Assembly: GCA_003153055.1 (NCBI GenBank)
Contig: PMBV01000458.1
Location: 1-13,068, forward strand
DNA: 13,068 nucleotides
Direction of reading: 5' to 3'
Source: Myxococcales bacterium
Lineage (GTDB): Bacteria > Myxococcota > Myxococcia > Myxococcales > Myxococcaceae
The notes below the pieces were generated by a model. It did no database searches and was not told the DNA's origin. It was given only the letters and a program-made list of their open reading frames with translations. The first letter of the stretch is position 1; each line of letters opens with the position of its first letter. The position numbers and the translations under genes were made by a program. Positions 1 through 8,518 of this stretch are shown here, in pieces.

Positions 1-2
1 CG

Positions 3-3000
3 GCGGCGGCCGACGTCCGCGCCGGGCAGACCCGCATCGTGCTCCTTGGCGGGCCCTCTGGGGTCGGGAAGTCGCGGTTGGTGGAGGCGCTCCGCCAGGG
101 GCAGGGGCGCCACTTCTCCTTCGGCGCCGGCAAGTTCGACCGGCTCCTCGGAGGCCGGCCCTACCCCGCGCTGAGCGACGCGTGCCGAGTGCTGACGCGC
201 CGGCTGCTCCAGGAGCCCAAGGAGGTGCTCGCGCGACGGAGGTCCGAGCTCCTCGAGGCCCTCGGACCCAACGCCGGTGTGGTGGCCGAGCTCGTCCCCG
301 AGCTCCTCATGGTCATCGACGCCGCGCCGCCCGTGACGCCGCTGGGACCCGTCGAGTCGCAGAACCGCTTCGAGCAGGCCTTTGGTCGCTTCCTCGCCGC
401 GCTCGGCACCCCCGAGGCACCGCTGACTCTGTTCCTCGACGACCTGCAGTGGGCGGACCCGGCGACCTTGCGCCTCCTGCGCTTCGTGGCCACCTCGCCG
501 GGGCACGCGCCCTTCCTCTTCATCGGCGCCTTCCGCGACAACGAGGTTGGCAGTGAGCACCCGCTGGCGCTCGAGCTCGCAGAGGTGGCGAAGAAGCAAG
601 AGGGCCTCGTCCGGCGAGTCTCCCTGGCCCCCTTGGGCCTCGACGAGGTGGTGGCCTTCACCGCCTCGGCGTTGCCGGGAGCCGTCGCCGACCTCGGCCC
701 TCTGGCGGCGGCGCTTCACCGGAAGACCGGCGGCAACCCCTTTCACCTGGGGCAGTTCCTCTTGGCCCTCCACCACGAGGGCCTCCTCCGCCGCGACGCG
801 ACCACGCATGCCTGGGTGTGGAACCTCGAGGCCATCGAGGCCCACAGGGTCACCGACAACGTCGTCGACCTCGTCCTGGCGCGCATCCGGGCGCTGCCTG
901 AGGAGGCCCAGCGGTTGTTGAGCGTGGCGGCCTGCGTCGGCCAGGCGTTCACCCTCGAGGCGGTGTCTCAGGTCGCTGAGCTCGGTCCCGATGCGCTCCG
1001 CTCGGGTCTCGAGACGGCGATGCGCGAGGGCCTGCTGGTGCCGCTGTCCCGCGGCGAACGCTCGTCCTCCTCCGGTCGCTGGCTGCGGTTCGTCCACGAC
1101 CGGGTGAACGAGGCGGCCGTGGCGCTCCTGCCCGAGGCCGAGCGACGGAACGTGCACCTCGGCATCGGCCGGCATCTCAAGGAGGCCCTCGGGCCACGGC
1201 CTTCAGACCGGCAGATGTTCGCGGCGGCCCAGCAGCTCAACCGGGCCTCAGGCCTCCTCGAGCCGATGGAGCGCCTCGAGCTCGCCGAGATGAACCTCTC
1301 GTGCGCGCGGCGGGCTCAGGCGACCGCTGCCCCGGCGGCGGCCCTCGAGTTCCTCGCCTCCGCGAGCGCACTGCTCGGGGCCGACGGCTGGAGCGAGCAC
1401 CCGTCGACCACCTACAACGTCCATCTGGCGAGGGCCGAGAGTGAATACTTGCTCGGCAACCATCGGCGCTCGCTCGCCGACCTCGACGAAATCGACCGGC
1501 ACCCGGTGTCGCTCCTCGACCAGGTCGCCGCGGGCCAGACCCGAGTCCGCGTGCTGAGCAGTCTGGGTGAGCTCCCGCTGGCCTGCCGCTCGGCGGTGGA
1601 GACGGTCCGCCGGCTGGGTGTCGACCTGCCGGACCCGTCCGACACCGCCGGCCTCGAGCGCGCCATCGGTCAGGAGTACGCCGGCCTCCAGGCCGACCTC
1701 GGGGGACGAGCCATCGACTCCCTGCGCGCGCTGCCCGAGATGACCGAGCCGCTTCGGGTCGCCGAGCTCAACACCTTCGCGGCCGCCATCCCCGCCGCCT
1801 ACCAGTCGAACGAAGCGCTCATGGTTTTGATGGTGCTCCGGGGGACTCGCCTCTCGCTGCGCCACGGAGTGGGCGACGCCACGCCCTTCTTCTTCGCGCT
1901 CGCGGCCTGTGCCCTGCAGGTCATCACCCAGGACCACCGCACCGCCTACCGCTGGGGACGGCTGGCCATCGAGATGGGCCAGTCGAGGCCCAACCAGGGC
2001 GCCCAGGGCTCGGTGCACTTCATCTTCGCCGCCTTCGTCGCCCACTGGTGCGAGCCGATGCGCGAGAGCCTCAGGCACTTCCGGCTGGGGCTCAAGCGCT
2101 CGCTCGAGTCGGGCGACATGCAGCACGCCTGCTATTGTGTCGGTCTCGGCGCCTTGTACCATGTCCACGCCGGGGCCCCGCTCGGGGATCTCGCCGCCGA
2201 GCTCCCTCGGGCCTCGCAGATGGTCGAGCGGTTGGCGAACATGGTCAACCTCGCGTACCTCACGATGGCCGGCCGACTGGTCGCCTGCCTCTCGGGAAAG
2301 TCGGCGCGCTTCGGCACCCTCGACGGAGACGGCTTCTCCGAGGCCGAATTCGAGGCCCGTTCGCCACCCATCATCCGCTCCTGGCTCTGGTTCTGCCAGG
2401 CGCTCTGTCGGTACCAGGCCGGTGAGCTCCGGTCGGCTCTGGAGTGCGTGGCCGGCAAGACGCCCATCGTCGGCATGGCGAGCGTGGCCGACTACCGTTT
2501 CTACGAGGGCCTGTGCCGGGCGGGTCTGGCCCGCGGTGTCGAGGGCGCTGAGCGCGAGGAGCACCTGGCTCGACTCAAGGAGCTCATCGCGCAGTTCTGC
2601 TCGTGGGCCGAGCTCTGTCCCGCGAACCACGGCCATCGACTGGCGCTCCTCAAGGCCGAGGCCGCTGAGAGCTCCGGGCGGACGCTGGAGGCGCTGGAGC
2701 AGTATGACGACGCCATCGACGGCGCGTTGGAGCAGGGCCACTGGCTGAACCACGCCCTTGCCTGCGAGCTCGCCGGTGAGTCCTACTTGCGGCACCATCG
2801 AGCCCGGATGGCGCGGCTCCACCTCCGCGACGCGATCGCGAGCTACCGGGCGTACGGCGCGACGGCCAAGGCGGAGCAGCTCGTCGCTCGTCACGCCGAG
2901 CTGGGCCTCGATACCGCGGTGGTGGAGCCCGACCACCATCCGGTGAGCTCCACGGCCGGGCGAACCACCGGGCTCGCGCTCGACATCGAGTCGGCGATGC

Positions 3001-4787
3001 GAGCGACGCGGGCGATCGCCAGCGAGCTGGAGACCGAGAAGCTCTTCGATCGCCTGTTGCGCATCGTCATGGAGAGCGCGGGAGCTCAGCGGGTCGCCCT
3101 GTTGCTGCCGAAGGACGGCGACCTCATCCTCGAGGCCGAGGGCGTGCTCGAGCCGGACCAGGTTCGGCTGGGCCTGGGACTGCCGCTCTCACGCGCGACC
3201 GAGCTCCCCGTCCAGCTCCTCCGGTCGGTGGCTCGAACCAGCGAGCGGTTCGCGGGCGGAGGCGCTGGGCTCCGGTCGGCCTTCCTCGACGACGAGTACG
3301 TGGCGCGAGGGGCACCGAAGAGCGTGCTCGCGCTCCCGCTGGTCCACCAGGGGCAATTGCGCGGGGTTCTCTACCTCGAGCACCGCACGGCGCCCCAGGC
3401 CTTTGGGCCCGCGCGTGTCGCCCGCATTCAGTTCCTCGCGGACCACGCCGCCGCCGCGCTGGTCAACGCCGCGCTGTACCAAGAGGTCCAGGGGGCCAGG
3501 CGCGAGCTCGAGCACCGGGTCGAGGAGCGGACGAGCGAGCTCTCACAGCGCAACCGGGAGCTCCGCGGCGTGCTCGACGCCATCACCCAAGGACTGGTCA
3601 CCGTCGATGAAGCGGGGCGGGTGGCTGGGGACGTCTCTGCCCAGGCGATGGCGTGGTTCGGCGCCATCAGCCCCGGAGACGTCTGGGCCGAGGTCCTCGC
3701 GCGGGTCGACCCCGCCGGCGCTCGTGCCTTCGCCGAGCAGCTCACCCGCTCGAGCGCGCCGCCGTCGGCACCGAGCCTCGGGAGGCTGCTCCGCCCGCTG
3801 TCGGTCGCGGGTCGCAGTCTGCGCCTCGAGCTTCGGCCGGTGGAAGGCGCGCCGGCCCCGAGGACGCTGGTGGTCGTCTCGGACATCACCGACGAAGAGC
3901 GACAGAAGCAGCTGGAGATCGAGCTGAGGCACGCGCAGAAGCTCGAGTCGGTCGGGCAGCTCGCCGCCGGCATCGCCCACGAAATCAACACCCCCGCCCA
4001 ATTCGTGGGGGACAGCGTGGCCTTCCTCGCTGACGGCTTTCGCGACCTCCGCGGGATGCTGGCCAAGTACCGCGAGGCGGTGGCGACGGGAGGGATGACG
4101 CCTTCGGTGGCCCAGGCGCTGGCCGAGGCGGAGGCGACCGCCGACATCTCCTTCATCGAGGAGAACGGAACCCAGGCGTTCGAGCGGGCGCTCGAGGGTC
4201 TGTCGCGGATAACCACGCTCGTTCAGGCGATGAGGGAGTTCGCCCACCCGGACCACCGGAAGCAGAGCCCGGCCGATCTCAACCGAGCCATCACCAACAC
4301 GCTGGCCATCGCGCGGAATGCGTACAAAGACGTCGCCGAAGTCGAGACCACGCTCGGCGAGCTGCCTCAAGTGCACTGCTACGTGAGCGACATGAACCAG
4401 GTGTTCCTGAACCTCCTCGTCAACGCGGCGCACGCGGTCGAAGACGTGGTGGGCCAAGGCGGGACGAAGGGCCTCATCCACGTGGCGACGAGACAGGTCG
4501 GCGCTTCGGTGCAGATAGACATCGAAGACTCGGGGTGTGGCATTCCCGAGGAGGTCCGCGACCGCGTCTTCGAGCCATTCTTCACCACCAAGGAAGTCGG
4601 GAGGGGCAGCGGACAAGGCCTGGCCATTGCCCGCTCCATCGTCGTCGACAAGCACGGGGGCACGCTCACGTTCACGACGCAGGTGGGGAAGGGCACGACG
4701 TTCACGGTGACGCTGCCGATCGCCGGCGTGCCCAAGCGTGCCGAGGACAGCCCCTCTTCGCCGAGGATGCTCCGGGCCCTGGGTTGA
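3..4787 (+). CDS. Giant STAND-type ATPase / GAF / sensor histidine kinase (5' partial)
   Basis: The reading frame is open from base 3 to the TGA at 4787 (1594 residues visible). The first GTG at 39 sits only a few residues before the P-loop, so the true N-terminus is outside the window. Numbering from base 3: Walker A GPSGVGKS at 17-24; Walker B LFLDD at about 143-147; a GGNPFH motif near 243, typical of COG3899/AAA_16 ATPases; a long helical TPR-like region at about 400-970; GAF domain at about 993-1165; coiled coil to about 1187; a degenerate PAS-like segment to about 1297; dimerisation helix with AHEINTP (phosphoacceptor His1326); HATPase with N box (Asn1474), DSGCG (Asp1509) and a GSGQGLAIA box near 1535. 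All catalytic motifs are intact. No receiver domain follows, so the partner regulator is elsewhere. In myxobacteria this architecture commonly carries an N-terminal Ser/Thr protein kinase; that part is inferred and not visible. No signal peptide or membrane helix is seen in the visible part, so it is probably cytoplasmic. Its stimulus is unknown. Confidence 0.93.
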   Translation, partial: AAADVRAGQTRIVLLGGPSGVGKSRLVEALRQGQGRHFSFGAGKFDRLLGGRPYPALSDACRVLTRRLLQEPKEVLARRRSELLEALGPNAGVVAELVPELLMVIDAAPPVTPLGPVESQNRFEQAFGRFLAALGTPEAPLTLFLDDLQWADPATLRLLRFVATSPGHAPFLFIGAFRDNEVGSEHPLALELAEVAKKQEGLVRRVSLAPLGLDEVVAFTASALPGAVADLGPLAAALHRKTGGNPFHLGQFLLALHHEGLLRRDATTHAWVWNLEAIEAHRVTDNVVDLVLARIRALPEEAQRLLSVAACVGQAFTLEAVSQVAELGPDALRSGLETAMREGLLVPLSRGERSSSSGRWLRFVHDRVNEAAVALLPEAERRNVHLGIGRHLKEALGPRPSDRQMFAAAQQLNRASGLLEPMERLELAEMNLSCARRAQATAAPAAALEFLASASALLGADGWSEHPSTTYNVHLARAESEYLLGNHRRSLADLDEIDRHPVSLLDQVAAGQTRVRVLSSLGELPLACRSAVETVRRLGVDLPDPSDTAGLERAIGQEYAGLQADLGGRAIDSLRALPEMTEPLRVAELNTFAAAIPAAYQSNEALMVLMVLRGTRLSLRHGVGDATPFFFALAACALQVITQDHRTAYRWGRLAIEMGQSRPNQGAQGSVHFIFAAFVAHWCEPMRESLRHFRLGLKRSLESGDMQHACYCVGLGALYHVHAGAPLGDLAAELPRASQMVERLANMVNLAYLTMAGRLVACLSGKSARFGTLDGDGFSEAEFEARSPPIIRSWLWFCQALCRYQAGELRSALECVAGKTPIVGMASVADYRFYEGLCRAGLARGVEGAEREEHLARLKELIAQFCSWAELCPANHGHRLALLKAEAAESSGRTLEALEQYDDAIDGALEQGHWLNHALACELAGESYLRHHRARMARLHLRDAIASYRAYGATAKAEQLVARHAELGLDTAVVEPDHHPVSSTAGRTTGLALDIESAMRATRAIASELETEKLFDRLLRIVMESAGAQRVALLLPKDGDLILEAEGVLEPDQVRLGLGLPLSRATELPVQLLRSVARTSERFAGGGAGLRSAFLDDEYVARGAPKSVLALPLVHQGQLRGVLYLEHRTAPQAFGPARVARIQFLADHAAAALVNAALYQEVQGARRELEHRVEERTSELSQRNRELRGVLDAITQGLVTVDEAGRVAGDVSAQAMAWFGAISPGDVWAEVLARVDPAGARAFAEQLTRSSAPPSAPSLGRLLRPLSVAGRSLRLELRPVEGAPAPRTLVVVSDITDEERQKQLEIELRHAQKLESVGQLAAGIAHEINTPAQFVGDSVAFLADGFRDLRGMLAKYREAVATGGMTPSVAQALAEAEATADISFIEENGTQAFERALEGLSRITTLVQAMREFAHPDHRKQSPADLNRAITNTLAIARNAYKDVAEVETTLGELPQVHCYVSDMNQVFLNLLVNAAHAVEDVVGQGGTKGLIHVATRQVGASVQIDIEDSGCGIPEEVRDRVFEPFFTTKEVGRGSGQGLAIARSIVVDKHGGTLTFTTQVGKGTTFTVTLPIAGVPKRAEDSPSSPRMLRALG

Positions 4788-4812
4788 TCCGCTCTCGCGG
4801 CCATCACGCCCG

Positions 4813-5208
4813 TCAGCTTCGGTCGGCACCCGGCGTGGTCAGCATGGCGCCGCGCCCCGTCGCGAACATCGCGGCGATGACCAAGTTGATGGAGGCAGGC
4901 ACCAGGCCTGAGAGCCCAGCCCCACGAGCGACTGCCACGACGTCGAGAAGCGCCGCCAAACCGAAGGCCATCATGTCGGCGACCACGATGGCTCTGCGCG
5001 CGACCGAGGGCTCCGCGTTCCTCGCAAGCCAGTTGACGGCCGCCATCCCGACGAACAACGCGGCGTAGTGGCGCAGGAAACCCACCATTCCCGGGGAGGC
5101 GTCAGCTGGAACTATGCCAGCGCTCATCTCGACAGGGGCGAGCAGGTGACCGACTGCTACCAGGCCCAGGTAGACCGCGGCCGCGACGAATGGAATCTTG
5201 AGCTTCAT
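4813..5208 (-). CDS. Small four-helix membrane protein, uncharacterised
   Basis: This 131-residue protein has four hydrophobic segments, at about residues 5-24, 44-62, 73-94 and 101-118. They are separated by short polar loops, including RNAEPSVARR between helices 2 and 3. It is presumably an inner-membrane protein. I do not recognise the family; DUF4345-like small membrane proteins have a similar size and layout, but this is only a resemblance. The ATG at 5208 gives a normal MKLK amino end directly before helix 1. An in-frame GTG at 5226 would add six residues; neither start has a clear Shine-Dalgarno sequence. The gene is convergent with the large kinase (25 bp between stops). It lies 64 bp downstream of the cytochrome-Tli4 chimera on the same strand, so co-transcription with that gene is possible. 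Its GC content matches the host background, unlike the Tli4 part next door. Confidence 0.8.
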   Translation of the reverse strand: MKLKIPFVAAAVYLGLVAVGHLLAPVEMSAGIVPADASPGMVGFLRHYAALFVGMAAVNWLARNAEPSVARRAIVVADMMAFGLAALLDVVAVARGAGLSGLVPASINLVIAAMFATGRGAMLTTPGADRS

Positions 5209-5272
5209 GGCGAAATACACTGCCACGTTTCGCTGACAGAAGACGCAACCGATGGTAGCTCGCCGCTCAGAA

Positions 5273-6553
5273 TCAGAATGCCCCGGTCCGCGGTCGAATG
5301 TTCCTCAGCACCAAGTCCCACACCTCGAGCGCTTCGTCATCAGACAGGAAGACCCGCTTGTCCTTTGAATCGGGCGGAGCGAGGCGGTTGGCTTCCATTT
5401 CCACTTTCAACGTTGGCACTTTGTAGGTGCCGTCGCCGTAGAGCTCGAGCCGCGCGTCGAACGAAACCACGTGCTCACCGGGGAACAAAGCGACGTGCTC
5501 TTGTCCCTTGCGGCCATCGAGCATGATTTCCCGCTTGCGCAGCACCTTGATACCAGAGGCGAATCCACCGGCCATGCCGATCGAATCGGCCATGCGCGTG
5601 AGCATTTGCTCGCTCTGCTTGTAGGGCTTGGAGGTTTCGGAGCGAAGGCTGAGGCTCCATGACAACTCCTCGACTTTCGCGCCGCCGGCGAACTCCTCCA
5701 CCTCGTGGGGCGAGCGCATGAGAAAGCTGTCTCGAATACAGACACCCGGATCTACCGGGATGTCCGTCATGGCGCGGACCGAGAGCGACGCAGCGACTTC
5801 TTCCATATCCCGCTTCACATCGGAAACATCCCTGTCGGAAGCCTGAAATCTGAGAAGCCATTCGGCAGAATCGTGGCGAACCAGCGCCTCAACTATTGTC
5901 ATTCTGCGGTCGCCGGCATCCTCGCGGTAGAGAAACATCCTTCCTCTGTTGCCAGGCAACTCAGATACGCCACGCAATCTGGTTCCCTCGGTATCATGCC
6001 TGAGCGCGCGTAACTCGATCTCTCGAGCGGCGAGCTTCTCTCGAAACTCCGCATCGGTCGACCTCGGCGCCACGGACTCTATCCTGATCGCATCCGATTT
6101 TGCGAAGCCCAACGCGAACTCAGCCTTTCGCGGCACGTCGAGAAGGTAGCGCCCAAAGCAAACAGTCTTCATCGTAGTAAGGCCCGGCATCATGGGCTCG
6201 AATCTCAAGGCGCGTCGCTGGCCGAGCTCGGCCCGCTGGGCTGAGAGCGGGGTGTGGCACCCGAGGCACCACTCTGAAGGCTCTACCTCGAACGAGGTGC
6301 GAAAGAGCCGGTTGGTCCAGGCCGCGGAGTGCCGACTCTCGGCCCAGCGGTCGTACGCCTTCGCGTGACACTCGCCGCACTCGCGAGCCGACCACGACTG
6401 GACTCCCCGGGGGAGCGGGCCCTCGTCGACTCGTCTGAGTCCTTGAGCGAAGAGGGGGTGCGTGCACGACGCGAGCAGCAGCAGCACACCGCACGCGGAC
6501 GCGAGGCACTTCGCATCGACGCGCCTCCGCTTGGCCCTCGTCTCACGAATCAC
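5273..6553 (-). CDS. Chimeric lipoprotein: truncated c-type cytochrome fused to a Tli4-like T6SS immunity domain
   Basis: The protein has 426 residues. Residues 1-30 form a basic, hydrophobic lipoprotein signal ending in LLASC (Cys30). CGECH (59-63) and CLGCH (96-100) are two c-type haem motifs, with WxxSxHxxAW between them as in multihaem cytochrome c proteins. From about residue 121 the sequence changes character. MKTVCFGRYLLDVP (128-141), DPGVCIRD (268-275) and the terminal SDDEALEVWDLVLRNIR (404-420) resemble Tli4, the periplasmic immunity family for the T6SS phospholipase Tle4. Cys132 and Cys272 could form a disulphide. The start is a GTG at 6553 with GAGGT three bases upstream. GC is about 53-65% over the Tli4 part and 65-75% over the haem part, with an abrupt step near 6180. 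I infer that a native cytochrome gene was truncated and joined in frame to a transferred immunity gene. Alternatively, ATGs at 6193 or 6190 could start a separate Tli4 protein, but without a signal peptide. No Tle4 lipase is adjacent. Confidence 0.75.
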   Translation of the reverse strand: MIRETRAKRRRVDAKCLASACGVLLLLASCTHPLFAQGLRRVDEGPLPRGVQSWSARECGECHAKAYDRWAESRHSAAWTNRLFRTSFEVEPSEWCLGCHTPLSAQRAELGQRRALRFEPMMPGLTTMKTVCFGRYLLDVPRKAEFALGFAKSDAIRIESVAPRSTDAEFREKLAAREIELRALRHDTEGTRLRGVSELPGNRGRMFLYREDAGDRRMTIVEALVRHDSAEWLLRFQASDRDVSDVKRDMEEVAASLSVRAMTDIPVDPGVCIRDSFLMRSPHEVEEFAGGAKVEELSWSLSLRSETSKPYKQSEQMLTRMADSIGMAGGFASGIKVLRKREIMLDGRKGQEHVALFPGEHVVSFDARLELYGDGTYKVPTLKVEMEANRLAPPDSKDKRVFLSDDEALEVWDLVLRNIRPRTGAF

Positions 6554-6556
6554 GCC

Positions 6557-6561
6557 ACCTC
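6557..6561 (-). promoter_or_regulatory. Candidate ribosome binding site supporting the GTG start at 6553
   Basis: On the minus strand GAGGT lies three bases before the GTG at 6553. The spacing is short, so this is moderate support only. No competing ATG precedes the signal peptide. Confidence 0.4.
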
Positions 6562-6707
6562 GTCCCGGCGACGCTGGTACTCAGCCTCGAACACCTTGGG
6601 AAGCTCCTCACTCCTTCGCGCCCTACCGGCTTACGTTGATGCGCAGCGCTGCCCTCGGTGGCGCCGGGCCGTGGCCGTGGCGGAGCGCCCAGCGCGGACA
6701 CCCGCGG

Positions 6708-8360
6708 TCAGCTATCGAAGAACCTGTTGATGGCCTGCTCCATGTCGTTCAGCGCGGTGGCGGTGCGGCCACCACCCGCGGGCCCCAGCTGGCTGCCGAG
6801 GACAGACTGGTGCTCCACTCGAGCAGCGGAGATGGTGTCGAGCATGTCTTGTTTTGTCTTGCCTTGCATCAGCTCACCCATCGTCGCTTCGAGGAGGTTG
6901 GCCTTCTGTCCCGCCAGCTGTGGCCTGGGGTTGAGCAGCGAATCGGCACCCGCGAGCTGGTTGGTGATGCCCGACCCAAAGGATTGCTGCAGCGACACCT
7001 TGAGGTCGCCCATCCGGCGCTCCTCGGCGGCGCGGCGGCCGACGTCAGAGAGCCGGTCGAGCGGCGCCATATTCGGTGGAGCCCCGGCCCTCTTCCTGAG
7101 TTGCTCGAGCTGGGCGGCGGTCTCCGGGGCCAGCTCGGCGTGCTGGGTCTTCGACCGCTCGCCCGGACGCGCACCTGTCAGTTGCAGGTCCGGCGAGGCG
7201 CCGACGGCCATCTGGGTGCCGGTCTTCACCACGTTCAGCCCAAGTCCGTGGCTCTTCTTCGCGAGCCCGCCATCGAGGGCGCCGAGGAAGTCCTCGGTGC
7301 CCAACGCGCCCTTGGCGTTCGGGTTGGGCGTGACGTCGAAGTCCTTCTTCCCCTGTGGGCTGGCGTGAACGAGGTCGCCGTAGGCCAGGTTCACCTTGCT
7401 GGCCAACTTCTCGTTGGGCCTCCGGGTGTCGAGGCCCAAGGTCTCGGTCATCTTCGGCCCGAGCATGCTGCCGATCTGGTGCTTCACCTGGGGCTTACTC
7501 CCGGCCTCTGCCTGGCCGACCCCGGTCAATGCCGCCCCGAGTGTGTCGAGGACCCGCCCCTGCATCGCTGCCTCCCCCGAGGCCAACTTGACGTCGTTCT
7601 TCATGCCTCCCGAGGAAGCTTTCAGGTTGTCGAGGAACTCCATTCGACCGGGGACGGTTTCGATGGGAAGGCGATTGACGGCGTTCAGCTGGTCCTGCGC
7701 CATCTTTGCCACCATGCTCTCGGAAACAGCCTGCCGCTGATCGAACCGGCCGATCTTGGACAGCACCGCCGGGTTGGAAAGTGACATGTCAGCCACGCTC
7801 TGCCGCATTCGATCAGACACGCGCTGCATTTCGATGGTGTCCTGAGCGCCACCGAAGAACCTCTGGGGGCCCCCCGCTTGCGGCCCCTGGAGGAGCCGAG
7901 AGAACTGCCCGAAATCCGATTTGATCCCGGCGAGCGCCGCGGCGTCCCGATCCCGCGCGGCCCCGGGGGGCATCTGTGCAACCTGCTGCTCGAGGGCGCC
8001 GACAACCGAGGAGTAGTGCTGGTGTCGCGCCGTCAATTGCTCGGTGGCCGCCGGCGTGAGGTCCGTGCGAGGCTTGAACGGGGCCTGACCCCCTGGTGGG
8101 GCGGCCGCCGGCTGGCGATTCGCCGCGAGGCTCGTCGAGGCTTCATTCGGCTTCGGCGAGCCCGCGGGCGCGCGGCTGGTGGAAGGCTGGGACGCGGGAG
8201 CACCAGGGGGCGCGGATCCACCGGCGGGCCGGCGAGGTTTCCAGCCGGTCGCCTGCGGGGCCGACTGTTTGGTCGCGGGCGGGCTCGCACCAGGATTCCG
8301 GGGGCGGTCGACGCTGACCTGCGGTTTGGTTGACGGCTGCTTGCTGATTCGAGACCTCAT
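6708..8360 (-). CDS. Protein of unknown function with disordered Pro/Ala-rich N-terminus
   Basis: I do not recognise this 550-residue protein. Residues 1 to about 115 are rich in Pro, Ala, Ser, Gly and basic residues and probably disordered. The remainder is Gln/Ala-rich and looks mostly helical, for example HYSSVVGALEQQVAQMP, a stretch around DTIEMQRVSDRMRQSVADM, and a C-terminal helix NDMEQAINRFFDS. There is no signal peptide, membrane helix or cysteine-based motif. The ATG at 8360 was chosen because a strong AGGAG lies five bases upstream; the frame stays open to 8609, but that extension has unlikely composition and no such site. The gene is divergent from the GH16 gene. It lies 154 bp upstream of the cytochrome-Tli4 chimera on the same strand. 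Myxobacterial secreted or effector-like proteins often begin with a comparable disordered Pro/Ala-rich segment, so an exported role is possible; this is inference only. Confidence 0.82.
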   Translation of the reverse strand: MRSRISKQPSTKPQVSVDRPRNPGASPPATKQSAPQATGWKPRRPAGGSAPPGAPASQPSTSRAPAGSPKPNEASTSLAANRQPAAAPPGGQAPFKPRTDLTPAATEQLTARHQHYSSVVGALEQQVAQMPPGAARDRDAAALAGIKSDFGQFSRLLQGPQAGGPQRFFGGAQDTIEMQRVSDRMRQSVADMSLSNPAVLSKIGRFDQRQAVSESMVAKMAQDQLNAVNRLPIETVPGRMEFLDNLKASSGGMKNDVKLASGEAAMQGRVLDTLGAALTGVGQAEAGSKPQVKHQIGSMLGPKMTETLGLDTRRPNEKLASKVNLAYGDLVHASPQGKKDFDVTPNPNAKGALGTEDFLGALDGGLAKKSHGLGLNVVKTGTQMAVGASPDLQLTGARPGERSKTQHAELAPETAAQLEQLRKRAGAPPNMAPLDRLSDVGRRAAEERRMGDLKVSLQQSFGSGITNQLAGADSLLNPRPQLAGQKANLLEATMGELMQGKTKQDMLDTISAARVEHQSVLGSQLGPAGGGRTATALNDMEQAINRFFDS

Positions 8361-8365
8361 CGATG

Positions 8366-8370
8366 CTCCT
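8366..8370 (-). promoter_or_regulatory. Shine-Dalgarno AGGAG deciding the start at 8360
   Basis: Read on the minus strand, AGGAG is followed by CATCG and then ATG (8360-8358). Spacing and sequence are near ideal and favour this start over the longer open frame to 8609. Confidence 0.8.
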
Positions 8371-8518
8371 ATTCGCCTCTCGTGGCTGTAGGACAGAGTC
8401 GGAGGAGGGCGCATGTGGGTCAGGGAATCGAGGCCTGCCTGAAGGGCTGGAGCAGCCGATGACCCCCTTTCGCTCCGTCGCGCTCTATGCGACCGGCAGC
8501 CGTCGCTGCTCCCCGGCC

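Noticed and set aside
1248..2939. Long open frame on the minus strand (563 codons)
   Set aside because: It lies wholly inside the kinase gene, in a frame kept open by high GC. Its product is Glu/Val/Arg/Gly-rich low-quality sequence with no motif, while the plus strand there encodes a coherent helical-repeat region.
4789..4800. CCGC/GCGG hairpin between the kinase and the membrane-protein gene as a terminator
   Set aside because: The stem is only four base pairs with no T-tract, expected by chance at this GC content.
3543..4829. Long open frame on the minus strand (428 codons)
   Set aside because: It is antisense to the GAF-proximal, PAS-like and kinase-core part, where all histidine-kinase motifs are present on the plus strand. 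Its product is Arg/His-rich and featureless.
5273..6180. Insertion sequence or prophage origin for the low-GC segment
   Set aside because: No transposase, integrase, terminal inverted repeats or target duplication could be found at its edges.
6462..7784. Long open frame on the plus strand (440 codons)
   Set aside because: It is antisense to the 550-residue gene and crosses two genes. It has no ribosome binding site and an unlikely composition, while the minus strand has a strong AGGAG and coherent coding.
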